Source of the DNA: Mesorhizobium prunaredense
Lineage (GTDB): Bacteria; Pseudomonadota; Alphaproteobacteria; Rhizobiales; Rhizobiaceae
Length of the DNA stretch: 64,000 nucleotides
Direction of reading: 5' to 3'
NCBI RefSeq assembly: GCF_900156895.1
Contig: NZ_FTPD01000010.1
Location: 62,001-126,000, forward strand
Positions within the stretch are counted from its first letter, which is position 1. Each line of letters begins with the position of its first letter. Shown here piece by piece: positions 9,268-18,304 of this stretch. Under the pieces are notes generated by a model. That model did not search any database. It saw only the letters and a list, made by a program, of their open reading frames with translations, and had not been told where the DNA came from. Made by a program: the position numbers and the translations under genes.

Positions 9268-9615
9268 TCAAGACATGCAGCCGGTCCCCTTGGACCGCGC
9301 GCCTTGTATCGCTTCCAGGCGTTTTAGGTCTTGTCTGTGATAGCCATCGCCGTGGGGCAGAAGATCGACCAACAGTTGAACTAGGCCACCATCCCTTCCT
9401 GCTGCTTCGAGATGGTACGAGGGCCGCGGACGTTGTTCGTTGCCGAGAAATCCGGCTCTGGCGAGCTGTCGGACATGTCCCATAACGTGCTCGCGGGGCA
9501 AAGCCAGAACTTCTGCCAGCTCGCAGACGGTGAGGTCCGCATGCGCGCAAAGTCCCAGAATCCGAAGCCGATCAAGATGAGCAGCCGCCCTTAGGCTCCT
9601 GACCAGTTTCATCAT
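9268..9615 (-). CDS. ArsR-family regulator, SahR-like, lacking a methyltransferase domain
   Basis: A 115-residue winged-helix protein beginning MMKLVRSLRAAAHLDRLRIL. It resembles the N-terminal half of alphaproteobacterial ArsR-SAM-methyltransferase fusions and of SahR, the ArsR-type repressor that senses S-adenosylhomocysteine in many proteobacteria. The recognition region is LTVCELAEVLALPREHVMGHV. The spacer DLKRLEAIQGAR resembles the linker that leads into the methyltransferase domain in the fusions, but the protein then stops. It is either a truncated fusion or a stand-alone regulator. As first gene of a probable operon with glyA and metK it is the obvious candidate regulator of that cluster. 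It has no ArsR metal-binding CxC motif in the recognition helix. ATG at 9615. Confidence 0.75.
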   Translation of the reverse strand: MMKLVRSLRAAAHLDRLRILGLCAHADLTVCELAEVLALPREHVMGHVRQLARAGFLGNEQRPRPSYHLEAAGRDGGLVQLLVDLLPHGDGYHRQDLKRLEAIQGARSKGTGCMS

Positions 9616-10330
9616 CGGTTGGGCGTCGTCCTATTGCTTCCGTCCATTTAGCGTCCTCCAGGCCTTTCAGAGGCAATTTTCTTGTCCGCTCGACCGCATG
9701 GCACTCGTTCCCCGGCCAACGTGGGTGCTCTTGCCGGCATTGCTTGAACCCGAGCTGAAGGTTTTTGGCTCGGTACACGGCGCCACGGTCTCGAACCCAC
9801 TTGCGTCAGATGAAAGGATAACCATTCCCAGCGGTTTGGAGTGCTAAGAGTCTACGATTTTCTTTGAAGGATCTGTTGCAAGCAGGCCATCGGATAAGAT
9901 TGGCGGCTGGTCCGATGAGGATAAAATACAGGCCCACCATTGGCCCCATTGCTTGCGATCGTCTCAGCATTCAGGAGTTCTGGTCGACCCTTGAGGAGCA
10001 TCTCGTTGCGGCGGCCGCCCAGAACGTTGCCTGTGAGGACCTGGGTCCGACGCGACAGGGGCGATGGTGCCCGGCGCTTGCCTGAACAGCCAAGTGTGGC
10101 GTTCATCCGCGTCGCTCAGGTAGGCTAGGGCAACCGGCAAGATGATCGCGCCACTCAGTGGCTGCCAGTCTGAGTCCTTCCTGAGGGTCTGGTCGATTCC
10201 GGTCGAGCCGCACCTGCTGGTCACGGTGGTGTGTGTCGCCCGTCGAGCTGCGGAATCAATTGGGAGTGTTCCTTCTTCCTTCCGACCGCAGTGATCGGTC
10301 AGTCCCACAGCCAAGGTTCGCGTTTTCGCG
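9616..10330. other. Intergenic region, no gene recognised
   Basis: This contains the presumed promoter of the arsR-glyA-metK operon. Short frames, such as one on the minus strand at 9852-10106, show no recognisable domain or ribosome binding site. It may be decayed DNA of the same origin as the diverged repeat that follows. Confidence 0.4.
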
Positions 10331-10600
10331 GCCGAACTGCAGAGCTCTGGCCAAAGCCAGCTGCGCTGCGCCGTTTCCGAAACGTCTAGTCACATTTGCG
10401 AAGTGCGTGTTGGAATTGGTGACTCCGTGACACATTATCGCCACCGTTTAGCCGCGGCGTTGTCCCAATCTTCCACGAGATAGCCGGCGTTGCCCTGAGA
10501 CGGTTCGGTCTGGCACCGGCTCAAACCAGCCCCCCCGCTCAAGGGTCAGTGCCGGATCGAACCACCCTGCATCTCTTCTGAAAAATCAGGTGCGACGCCC
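10330..10600 (+). repeat. Diverged repeat, copy 1 (pairs with 42460-42720)
   Basis: Best conserved is GACGGTTCGGTCTGGCACCG near 10500, which recurs with one change near 42605. It is followed in both copies by CCCCCC-rich sequence and GGATCGAACCA. Weaker similarity extends upstream (CACATTTGCGAAG versus CACGTTTGCGAG). Neither copy has an intact reading frame. The nature of the ancestral element is unknown. Confidence 0.6.
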
Positions 10601-10855
10601 CGAAAAGCAGATGTCAGGGATCCGAGGCAAGCTGACCGCGTCATTCAACTAGGGCCGCCTAACGCGGCCGCATTGTACCGCCGCTCCGCTAAGACGGGGC
10701 TGTGCGGCGCCGCCAGTGTAATCGCTGAATGCCAAGCCGCTTATTGCGGAACTTAACGTACACAACTCGGGCCGCAGTGAGCCGCATCCTGATCCTGACC
10801 GCTGATGCTTAGGCTAGGTCGCACCGTCTTTAGTGCATCCGGGAGAAGCCCCTTC

Positions 10856-10890
10856 GTCAGCTAGACGTCAGCCACACGGCCTATCAAACC
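10856..10890 (+). promoter_or_regulatory. tts box upstream of the decayed effector gene
   Basis: GTCAGCTAGACGTCAGCC matches the conserved first half of the TtsI-binding tts box (GTCAG-pyrimidine-T followed by a second half site). It sits about 430 bp upstream of the ATG at 11290, similar to the arrangement of the intact paralogue (box at 19083, ATG at 19625). Confidence 0.7.
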
Positions 10891-11289
10891 TGCCGCGCCT
10901 ATTCAGGCTGAACTCAATGCGAAACATGGGGTGCGGACGTAATGTATGGTCGAACTGCTGGCTCGTTCCTATTTTCACTGGCCCAATTGGTGAAGCTAAC
11001 GAAACAAATCAGTTGCTGGCCATCGAGCAAAAACGCCGGAAGGGATTTGCGGAACCGTTCGTTCGGCCGGATGCACCTAGCCGGTGCAGGTTCCAGTGGC
11101 AGCCCATCGGCGTCACGGCGAGCAACGGTGCCTGTGAAAGGCGGTGTGCGACCAACCCGCTCCTAATCTCCGCAAACTTGAGAGCAATACCCAACCCATC
11201 AAGTTTCCGGGTGCAAGCCCTGAGGCACTGGGCTGAGCGACATCAGCCCTCAACGTCATGACAGCCTATTGCCGACCTGGAGATGGAAT
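10891..11289 (+). other. Leader region shared with effector paralogue
   Basis: No gene is recognised. Patches resemble the leader of the intact paralogue: GAAGCTAACGAAACAAATCA here versus GAAGCTGACGAGGCAAATCA near 19217. Similarity continues into the ribosome binding site GGAGATGGAAT before the start codon. The leader was evidently duplicated with the gene. Confidence 0.55.
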
Positions 11290-13150
11290 ATGACGGGCCT
11301 TGGCCGAACTGGGAGATCGCGCATTGGGAATGCTGGGGCCGGATCGAGCAGTTCACGCTTGGAATCAGGTGGTATCCGTGGGGAGCCCACCGGATGCGTT
11401 CTGTGCCTCGATAGAACGACGTCATCCGTCCCCAATGCACGAAGGTCTTCGCTGGCCCGGCTGCTACACCCCGGATCCTGGATACTGCGCTACGTGCAAT
11501 CTCGGGGCCAGGCGCAGGTACTGAGCAGCGACGCCGTTTTCGCTCAGTGTCGGGGCGTGGAGCCGCAACGCCGGTCACAAGCCAGGTGTCTGCTTCGGGT
11601 ATGGTCGGTGCCACTCCCGTGACCGACGAAGATGTCACCGTAGCAAGGCGACGAATGCAAGGCCTGCTTGACGAACTCCGAGATTGCCGTGATGCGGCCG
11701 GGCAGGCCCAGGACTCGGAGAAGAAGCAAGAGCTGCGCGATCGGGTCGTTGATGCAACCTCGGCGGTTCTGGGCTGCCGAGCGAGCCTGCCCTTGTCTGT
11801 AGCGCGTAGCATTCTGTCCGACAATCAGGCCCGTCGACTCCGCGATCATGCCCTTTGCGTGGGGGACAAATGCAACGCAAAAGGCTCCAGTACTATCTCC
11901 TCCCTGGAAGCGCATAGGAACCGTGCGGCTAAAGTGTTCACGCTGCTCCAATCCAACGCCACACGCGACCAGCTGAGCCAAGCCGCTTCCACCGTGGCGA
12001 CGCACTATGCGGCCTGCATGGAGTGGTGGCAAAAGAAGGCACGCCGCTGCGAAATGATGCGCTCCGTCTGCGCCGCCACTGCCAACTTACCAGGTGCAAC
12101 AGCCGAGATGCGGCAAGTCGAGCAGGCCGCGCTGCGGCTGCGCGCCGGCTGGGCGCTGAATACCAAGTTCATGCATCTGCAATCTCGGATCGCTCTCGCG
12201 CGGGTTACGATTGAGCCGCAGGCGAGCACGTTCGAAGCACGCGCAGGGAAATTCTCATTGGTGAGAACGAGCAAGTGCGTCTGCTGGGAACCTTCATGGG
12301 CGACGTCTTTCCGGCATTCCTCTCGACGGGCGACGCTGTTCTGCGCAGCAATGGGCGCCCACTCGACGCACATCACTGCGCTGTTTTGGAAGGAGTCATG
12401 GGGCGGCTTTCGGATTTTGCGACGGCCTTGCAGCACATTCGGACCAAACTAGACGATCACCAAGCAGGTGCCGACCTCCCATGGGAACATTTGGGCCAGA
12501 TCGTGGACGATGCCAGGATCATTGCGCACGAGGTCATGCACTTCCTCGCGCTGCAGCCGAACGCGCCAGCCATCATCAAGCCGCCAGCTGGCGCCGGGGC
12601 TTCGGCCGCGCGGCAGCCGGAACCGCGAATCGTGGCGACCGTCAATGACTCTGTGCCGGAAGCCAAGATTCTCGTGCGCTCGGATCCAGGCACGAAGAAG
12701 CTCGTGAGCGCGAATGAAGCGCATGCGAGTTGGGCGGCAGATTTGGAGATGTGGCAAGCCCCGGTGCCGGGGGAGGCCCTGAAGAAACTAGTCACACGGG
12801 CGGAGAAACTTTTGCAGTTCGATCTGCCTGGTCCGGAAGCGCGCCAGATGAAGCCAGAGGACGCCGAAAACGCCGTGGGCACCGTGGTCGAGCTCCTGCA
12901 AACGCAGGTCACCGAGATGCAGGCCTGTCTCGCCGCACTGAATGACCCTCGTCGACGCGTCCTACTCACGCCTGCGCAAATGCAAGACGCGCACGACAAA
13001 ACTGTCCGGCTCAACGTGATGTTGTCCGAGCCACAGAGACTGGCCAAGGCTTTGGGTAACGGAAAAGCCGCTATTTCCATCGATTGCATGAAGACTACCC
13101 CTTTCCCACGCAGAAGTAGCTTGAACACTTGGCGGCGGCCAAGGAGTTGA
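11290..13150 (+). pseudogene. Frameshifted type III effector gene, paralogue of the gene at 19625
   Basis: The ATG at 11290 (MTGLGRTGR) matches the start MTGIGRSGR of the intact 771-residue paralogue. The frame is lost before about 11547, continues in a second frame to about 12243, then a one-base deletion after ASTFEA moves it to a third frame. Homology runs to SIDCMKT-PFP near 13090, where another base loss and a change of CAGAACTAC to CAGAAGTAG end it. The paralogue's conserved C-terminal 120 residues are absent. Long open stretches remain (for example 12275-13150), so decay appears recent. The protein family is alpha-helical by appearance, without a function I recognise. The tts box at 10856 would still allow transcription. 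Confidence 0.8.
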
Positions 13151-13610
13151 AGCCTGCGGATCGACCTCGACGCGTCTCGCTCGGCTGCGCGACGCCATGA
13201 TCCGTAAGCAGATGCCGATAAACGTTGCGGTGCTTGAGGTTCGAAGGCCCAGCAGTTCGGCGCGGCTCCTAGAAGGACGCACAGCTAAAGCTGCCGCGCC
13301 GCGACGATCTTGCTTGCGGGTCAGCCTCACAATGAGGGCATCGAGTATCTCTCTTCAAGAGCGACCGCGTCACCTTTCGTTCCCAGGCCTTTGTGGCCCT
13401 CTTGCGTTGCGTGCCGGCAAACGCCCACAAAACGAGCTGCTGAGCTGAGCTTCTGGTGATGCTCCGACATCAGTCTTGGCGAATGGCAGTAGCTGGCGGT
13501 TGCCACTCGATGAAATAAGAGCCGGATTGCGAGGCTCTGATATGTGCATGCAATGCGGTGCATGTGCACAGCTAGGCGGACCGCGCCAACGCACTCCGTC
13601 CGGACTTTCT
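13151..13610. other. Intergenic region, no gene recognised
   Basis: Beyond the end of the decayed effector and before the convergent TPR lipoprotein gene I see no domain, RNA or terminator. Homology to the intact paralogue fades at about 13180. Confidence 0.45.
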
Positions 13611-14120
13611 TCAAAGCGTAAGCGACAGGTTGAGATTGTGCTGCACCATCTCATTCCCAGGCTCTGTTTCGAGAGCTTGCCGATACAGCACCTGTGCTGC
13701 GTCATGCCGCCCATCAAGGTCCAAGATCACTCCCTTCGCGTTCAATGCGCGCAAATTTCCTGGGGCCGCAACCAAGACCGTGTCGACTACCTGAAGCGCC
13801 TCATGCGCGCGCTTCTGGGCCACCAACGCATTCGTAAGACGGATCGCCGCATCGACATTGTCCGGGTGCTGCTTCAGCTCATCGCGCAAAGCCCGCTCTT
13901 GAGCATCCTGGCCGACTGCCCGCAAGATGCGTTCGCGCATAGCCGGATCGATTTGCTTGGCGTTGAGCAGCTCTGGGGATGACGTCTCCTTCACTGAAAG
14001 AGCAGGCCTGTCCAAGCTGGCGCAACCGCCGAGAGGCAGCATTGCGAGTACAGAAAAGAGAAGTGAGTTCAGACGAAAAGACCTAAATGGTCTGACAGCT
14101 GTATTCTGGGATGAATTCAT
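13611..14120 (-). CDS. T3SS-associated TPR lipoprotein (Y4yS-like)
   Basis: A 169-residue predicted lipoprotein. The N-terminus has a hydrophobic segment ending in the lipobox-like LGGC (Cys near residue 33). The C-terminal half has tetratricopeptide-like repeats, visible in DAAIRLTNALVAQKRAHEAL and LNAKGVILDLDGRHDAAQVL. The ATG at 14120 has GAGGA seven bases upstream. It is the last gene of the nopC-nopA-sctD-rhcV operon, the position of y4yS in Sinorhizobium sp. NGR234. TPR lipoproteins can act as pilotins or as scaffolds for T3SS secretins; that role here is inference. Confidence 0.8.
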   Translation of the reverse strand: MNSSQNTAVRPFRSFRLNSLLFSVLAMLPLGGCASLDRPALSVKETSSPELLNAKQIDPAMRERILRAVGQDAQERALRDELKQHPDNVDAAIRLTNALVAQKRAHEALQVVDTVLVAAPGNLRALNAKGVILDLDGRHDAAQVLYRQALETEPGNEMVQHNLNLSLTL

Positions 14121-14178
14121 GTTTGATCCTCAATTATAACGGGGAGATGTTACTCAGTCGCTGCAAGGCGGATTGGCT

Positions 14179-16230
14179 TTAATCTGACAGACAACTGATC
14201 AGTCCAGGCGGGAGTTTGACGGAACCGGCGGGTTTAATTGTAAAATCGGAGGCGAGCTCTTGATAAGACAGCACGGCAAGATCGATCCCGTTTCGGGTGA
14301 AAAAGCCGCGGACGAAGCGTCGAATATCCATTGAGGTTAAAACGACAGGGCGGGTCTGACCCGGTGCTGCGTTCGAAAGGATCTGACGCATCTGTGACAG
14401 CAGCGCTTCGCTTTGCCGATCCTCTAATACGAGGAAGGGACCTGCAGCCGAATCCCGAACTGCACTACGCATCACATCCTCACTCTCACGTTCGACGACC
14501 AAGGCGTGCACGATGCCCTCTGTATTGGCATAGCGGTGACAGATCTGCCGCTTCAAACCAGAACGAACATATTCCGTGAGCAGGGCGACGTTTTGCTCAC
14601 GTTCACTCCACTCCGCCAACCCTTCCAAGAGAAGCCGCGTGTGGCGGATCGGGATGCCTTCATCCAGGAGCCGGCGCAGCACATCCGCAATCCGAGGGAT
14701 CGGCGTGGTGCGCAGCACCTCCTTCACCAGATCAGAATAGTCCTGCTCCATTCGGCCTATCAATTGGCGGGTCTCCTGAATACCGACCAACCGCGGTGCG
14801 AAGCGGGTCAACGCTGTATGGATGCGCAACGCGAGGAATTCGCCAGGACCGTAATGCGTGATGCCGGCACCCTTGAGAGCCGGTGCATGGCTTTGGTCGG
14901 CCACGAGTCTGTCCGTTTTTGGATCACGCCGAAAGGGGATACCGCTCGATTCGATGTTCGCCACATCGTCTTTGAGCACTAGCTGGCTCGGATCTAACAC
15001 ATCCTGTTCAACTGGCACGCCCTCGATGTCTATTCGAAACTGCGCCTCCAGCAACTGCTGGTCGACGGTGATAGGGATGGGGGGAACGACAATGCCTAGA
15101 TCGGCTGAGACTAGTTGCGAAACGCGCGCAATCTCCTGCTGCAATTCGACTTGTTCGATCGCTTGCATCAGGTCTGGCGCAAGGAAGAAAGCGATCGGAT
15201 ATTCCTGCGCGGGCGGGGTTTGCTTTTGAGTGTCGCCTGCAGCTCCAGTTCTGGTATCGACAACATCGCCTTTGACAAAGCTTATCGCGGCGAAGATTGC
15301 GGCCAATATCAAAAAGACGGGCAGGGGGAAACCAGGAACGAACCCCATTAAAACCAGGACGCAAGCTGCCACCCGCAATGGTCGCTTGCTGGCCGTGAGC
15401 TGATTCACTATTTCGGTACCAAGGTTGACCCTCGCCGCCCCAGTGACACGAGTGACGACGGTCGCCGCTGTAATTGAGAGCAGCAGGGCCGGAATCTGCG
15501 ATATCAATGCGTCGCCTATCGTTAGCAGAGTATAGTGATGCAGCACATCGCCGAAGGACATGCCCTTCGAGAGCAGGCCGATCGATATTCCACCCAGCAT
15601 GTTGATGAAGATAACCACCAGTCCGGCGATGGAATCGCCCTTCACAAATTTCATCGCGCCATCCATCGCGCCGTAGAGTTGGCTTTCCTTCTCCAATGCG
15701 GCGCGCCGCCTGCGAGATTCGTTGGCATCGATGTGGCCGTTGCGTAGCTCTGCGTCGACCGCCATTTGCTTTCCCGGCAGAGCGTCGAGCGTGAAGCGCG
15801 CCGCCACTTCTGCTACGCGTTCGGCGCCCTTCGCCAGGACCATGAATTGCACCATGGTGACGACCAGAAATATGACGAAACCCACCACGATATTGCCCGA
15901 GATCACGAAATCGCCGAACGTATGGATGATGGCGCCTGCCTCCCCCTCGGCCAGGATCAGGCGCGTCGTTGCGACGGTGAGGGCCAGGCGGAATACGGTG
16001 GAAAGCAAAATGATGCCGGGCAAAGAGGAGAGATCAAGTGGAGTACTGACATACAGGGCAACCATCATCAGCAGAATGGCCAATCCCATATTGAATCCTA
16101 TCAGCGCGTCGACCACCACGATCGGGATAGGCATGACCATCATAGCGATAGCCAGAAGCAGCATCAACGCGACCATTAGGTCCGGGTTGGCCGGCGAACG
16201 CTTGATGAAGTTACGCAGGACGTTGGCCAT
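14179..16230 (-). CDS. rhcV: T3SS export gate protein RhcV (SctV/FlhA family)
   Basis: A 683-residue inner-membrane protein that forms the nonameric export gate. The N-terminal half has multiple membrane helices and the family signature around TPLDLSSLPGIILLSTVFRL, TRLILAEG and FVVGFVIF-type segments. The soluble cytoplasmic domain starts near residue 330 and binds chaperone-substrate complexes in the family. Length is typical for SctV (about 690). The ATG at 16230 is preceded by AGGGGCCTCG. It lies downstream of the sctD-like gene with a 217-bp spacer and upstream of the TPR lipoprotein gene, as in NGR234. Confidence 0.97.
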   Translation of the reverse strand: MANVLRNFIKRSPANPDLMVALMLLLAIAMMVMPIPIVVVDALIGFNMGLAILLMMVALYVSTPLDLSSLPGIILLSTVFRLALTVATTRLILAEGEAGAIIHTFGDFVISGNIVVGFVIFLVVTMVQFMVLAKGAERVAEVAARFTLDALPGKQMAVDAELRNGHIDANESRRRRAALEKESQLYGAMDGAMKFVKGDSIAGLVVIFINMLGGISIGLLSKGMSFGDVLHHYTLLTIGDALISQIPALLLSITAATVVTRVTGAARVNLGTEIVNQLTASKRPLRVAACVLVLMGFVPGFPLPVFLILAAIFAAISFVKGDVVDTRTGAAGDTQKQTPPAQEYPIAFFLAPDLMQAIEQVELQQEIARVSQLVSADLGIVVPPIPITVDQQLLEAQFRIDIEGVPVEQDVLDPSQLVLKDDVANIESSGIPFRRDPKTDRLVADQSHAPALKGAGITHYGPGEFLALRIHTALTRFAPRLVGIQETRQLIGRMEQDYSDLVKEVLRTTPIPRIADVLRRLLDEGIPIRHTRLLLEGLAEWSEREQNVALLTEYVRSGLKRQICHRYANTEGIVHALVVERESEDVMRSAVRDSAAGPFLVLEDRQSEALLSQMRQILSNAAPGQTRPVVLTSMDIRRFVRGFFTRNGIDLAVLSYQELASDFTIKPAGSVKLPPGLISCLSD

Positions 16231-16447
16231 CGAGGCCCCTTTACGATCGCTTGAGAATTATTCTGCTACGCAGTGAAGCGTAGCATTCGAAGTCCGAGAG
16301 CCTCGTCCACATTGGCCAGCGGCAGGCTGTGCATGAGAACCAGAGACATGCGCGAAGTTGGCTGGTCAGCAGGTGTTTCGTCTGTCCAGGTTTGTCGGTA
16401 CCGGGCGCGGCAGAATGGTTGCTGGCCATACAATTCTGATGTGCGGA

Positions 16448-17338
16448 CTAGTACGGGAGAGCAGCAAGGCGGCCATTACGGCTCAGCAGCACACGACCGT
16501 CCTCGATCCTGTCGACCGTCCACCCATCATCCAGAACGGCGCCAACAAAATACTTCTCACCATCTATGATAAGATACGGTTGGGGACCATGCCAAACGGC
16601 TTCAACTGCGATTGCGGATGGCGCCTTTTCGTCTTTTATGAGCACTCCATTGACCAGTGCTAGAGCGCCCTTGGTGCGATGATCGAACCACTCCTGGAGC
16701 TTCCGCCAACCGATGACTGTTTCAGACGTGACGGTACCCTCCGCTGTCACAGCACCCCTTGCCGAGCCGACTTTAACATTGAGTAGGCCCGCTCTATCGA
16801 CTTCCTCCTGCAGCTCTTTGGCCGCTGCCTCCGCAATCTGGTCGTTGGCGCGGTGATTGGTTCGCTTCGACTCATGATTGACACTGGGTGAATTGGGTCT
16901 CGATGCACCACCGTCCCCGTTATAGGAGAAAATGGCTGAGAGCGTACCGACCGCTAGAGAGCTGACTATTACCATGGCCAGAACACGCATCGAGAGGCGT
17001 GGTATGCCGATCGGACCACTTGGCACTTCATCCTGCACGGACCAGAGAATGGACATCTCGCCTGCGAGAACGACGGCAGGAAGTGGCACCACAACGCAGT
17101 CGCCCGCGGCGATATTCCGCTTACTCTTGACGCTGAGTCCGGCTGCAAGCGCCTCGACCTCGATCGAGTTGCCAAGAAGAGTTATACGAAAATGATGCGG
17201 TGCCAATCCTTGCTCGACGAAGATCATATCGGCGTCTAAGCCGCTGCCGATTAAGCTCGTTTCGAGAGCAGTCTTACCTGTCAATCCGCAATAGAGCCCC
17301 GACAGAACTTCGAAATTAAGAGAAACGGCGTCATTCAA
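16448..17338 (-). CDS. T3SS inner-membrane ring protein, SctD-like (Y4yQ-like)
   Basis: From a TTG start at 17338 this encodes 296 residues. The TTG has a near-perfect GGGAGGT six bases upstream; an in-frame ATG at 17404 lacks one. The N-terminal part (about residues 1-95, LNFEVLSGLYCGLTGK) looks like the cytoplasmic FHA-like domain of SctD proteins. One membrane segment (VLAMVIVSSLAVGTLSAIF) follows, then a periplasmic ring-building-like domain. The C-terminal VGAVLDDGWTVDRIEDGRVL resembles the last SctD segment. Position between nopA and rhcV equals y4yQ of NGR234. It would complete the basal body with RhcJ. Confidence 0.8.
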   Translation of the reverse strand: MNDAVSLNFEVLSGLYCGLTGKTALETSLIGSGLDADMIFVEQGLAPHHFRITLLGNSIEVEALAAGLSVKSKRNIAAGDCVVVPLPAVVLAGEMSILWSVQDEVPSGPIGIPRLSMRVLAMVIVSSLAVGTLSAIFSYNGDGGASRPNSPSVNHESKRTNHRANDQIAEAAAKELQEEVDRAGLLNVKVGSARGAVTAEGTVTSETVIGWRKLQEWFDHRTKGALALVNGVLIKDEKAPSAIAVEAVWHGPQPYLIIDGEKYFVGAVLDDGWTVDRIEDGRVLLSRNGRLAALPY

Positions 17339-17455
17339 GGATGACCTCCCGAATAAGAGAGAAGCCGCACGGCAATTGCCGTGCGGCTCATTTCGGTTCC
17401 ACATCGCGCCACCTGGCGACGCGATCAGGGCTACCCTAGAGCCCCGCTTCCAACA

Positions 17456-17671
17456 CTACTGAACGCGCTCGTCGGCCGCCTTCTTGATTGTGTTGAGGTT
17501 GGTCGTAACGGTGCGCAGCTGTATACTCCTAGCCGTAGCCTCCAAGCTAACCGCCGTTAGCTCGGCGATTTGCGCCTGGAAAGCCGCATTCCCAGCGGTT
17601 TTGGTAGCTACGTCTGCAGCCATCGAAGTGCCAGTACCAGCCGCACTGGTAGCCGTACCTGCTTTACTCAT
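17456..17671 (-). CDS. nopA: T3SS pilus/needle protein NopA
   Basis: A 71-residue secreted protein closely resembling NopA of NGR234, the main component of rhizobial T3SS surface filaments. Conserved stretches are AADVATKTAGNAAFQAQIAE, SLEATARSIQLR and the C-terminal TTNLNTIKKAADERVQ. There is no signal peptide, as expected for a T3 substrate, and the N-terminus is rich in Ala, Gly, Thr and Ser. The ATG at 17671 has AGAAAGGAAAACAAT before it. It lies 69 bp after nopC and shares its tts-box promoter. Confidence 0.95.
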   Translation of the reverse strand: MSKAGTATSAAGTGTSMAADVATKTAGNAAFQAQIAELTAVSLEATARSIQLRTVTTNLNTIKKAADERVQ

Positions 17672-17740
17672 ATTGTTTTCCTTTCTGTTGAAACTGTGCC
17701 GTTACCACGGCACCCACCTCCTGACGCGGACCATCCAGCG

Positions 17741-18085
17741 TCAGGCATCCTCTTCAGTGTCTGCTAGCGCTTCGTCGGCATCAGCCATGGCATCGTTCAA
17801 AATAGTTAGCGCAACGGAGTGGAGAACTGTTTCGAAGGCGTCAGCTAGAGCTTGCGCTTCATCCCCAGAGATGGTCTGACCGTCCACCGGATCTTTCCCG
17901 CCAACCGGCTTGCTATCGTCGTCTTTCCCGCCAACCGGCTTGTTCGGGTCATCATTCCCGCCAACCGGCTTGTTGTGACCAGTTTGGCCAGTGGACGGGT
18001 CCTGTGGTTGGCTGTTCGGATCTCCACGCCCCCTACTGGCCAAGGAAACGATGTTGCCAACTCCACTCCCAATTCCCGCGATCAT
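17741..18085 (-). CDS. nopC: Secreted T3 protein NopC-like with KPVGG repeats
   Basis: The start is the ATG at 18085 (MIAGIGSGVGNIVSLAS) with CAGGAGTACTTG before it, giving 114 residues; a longer upstream frame reaches across the tts box and is not used. The position between a tts box and nopA matches nopC of NGR234 and S. fredii HH103, where NopC is a secreted effector. A middle segment repeats KPVGG(K/N)DD three times. The C-terminal half, ISGDEAQALADAFETVLHSV, is alpha-helical and acidic. NopC identity rests on position and general resemblance, so it is less certain than NopA. First gene of the nopC-nopA-sctD-rhcV-lipoprotein operon. Confidence 0.75.
   Translation of the reverse strand: MIAGIGSGVGNIVSLASRGRGDPNSQPQDPSTGQTGHNKPVGGNDDPNKPVGGKDDDSKPVGGKDPVDGQTISGDEAQALADAFETVLHSVALTILNDAMADADEALADTEEDA
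17893..17980 (-). repeat. 30-bp tandem repeat inside nopC
   Basis: Three units with period 30 bp share TCCCGCCAACCGGCTTG on the plus strand and encode 10-residue units of KPVGG followed by acidic residues. Being in frame, the copy number can change without breaking the gene. Confidence 0.9.
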
Positions 18086-18139
18086 CAAGTACTCCTGCAT
18101 CCGTTTCAATCGACGGCGACGCCCAAAAGATAATCTCAT

Positions 18140-18172
18140 CAAGCTACGAGCAGGAGCTTTCGAGAACCTGAC
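18140..18172 (-). promoter_or_regulatory. tts box of the nopC-nopA-rhcV operon
   Basis: On the minus strand GTCAGGTTCTCGAAAGCTCC is an excellent match to the TtsI-binding consensus (GTCAG-TT-TCG-AAGCT), followed by a GTAG-like second part. It lies 55 bp upstream of the nopC ATG at 18085. Confidence 0.88.
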
Positions 18173-18304
18173 GAGTCTGGACAAAAAAGCGGCTACCGGA
18201 GAATAATGATCGAGCAGGGTTCGGGCTCCTGCAAAGCGGTAAAGGTAGGCACTGCGCTCTGCAGCAGGAATAGGGCCTGACAGGAGCCTGACAGCCGCCG
18301 ACAT

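Noticed and set aside
17893-17980. CRISPR-like short repeats
   Set aside because: The three 30-bp units are directly adjacent and in frame within nopC, so they are a coding tandem repeat.
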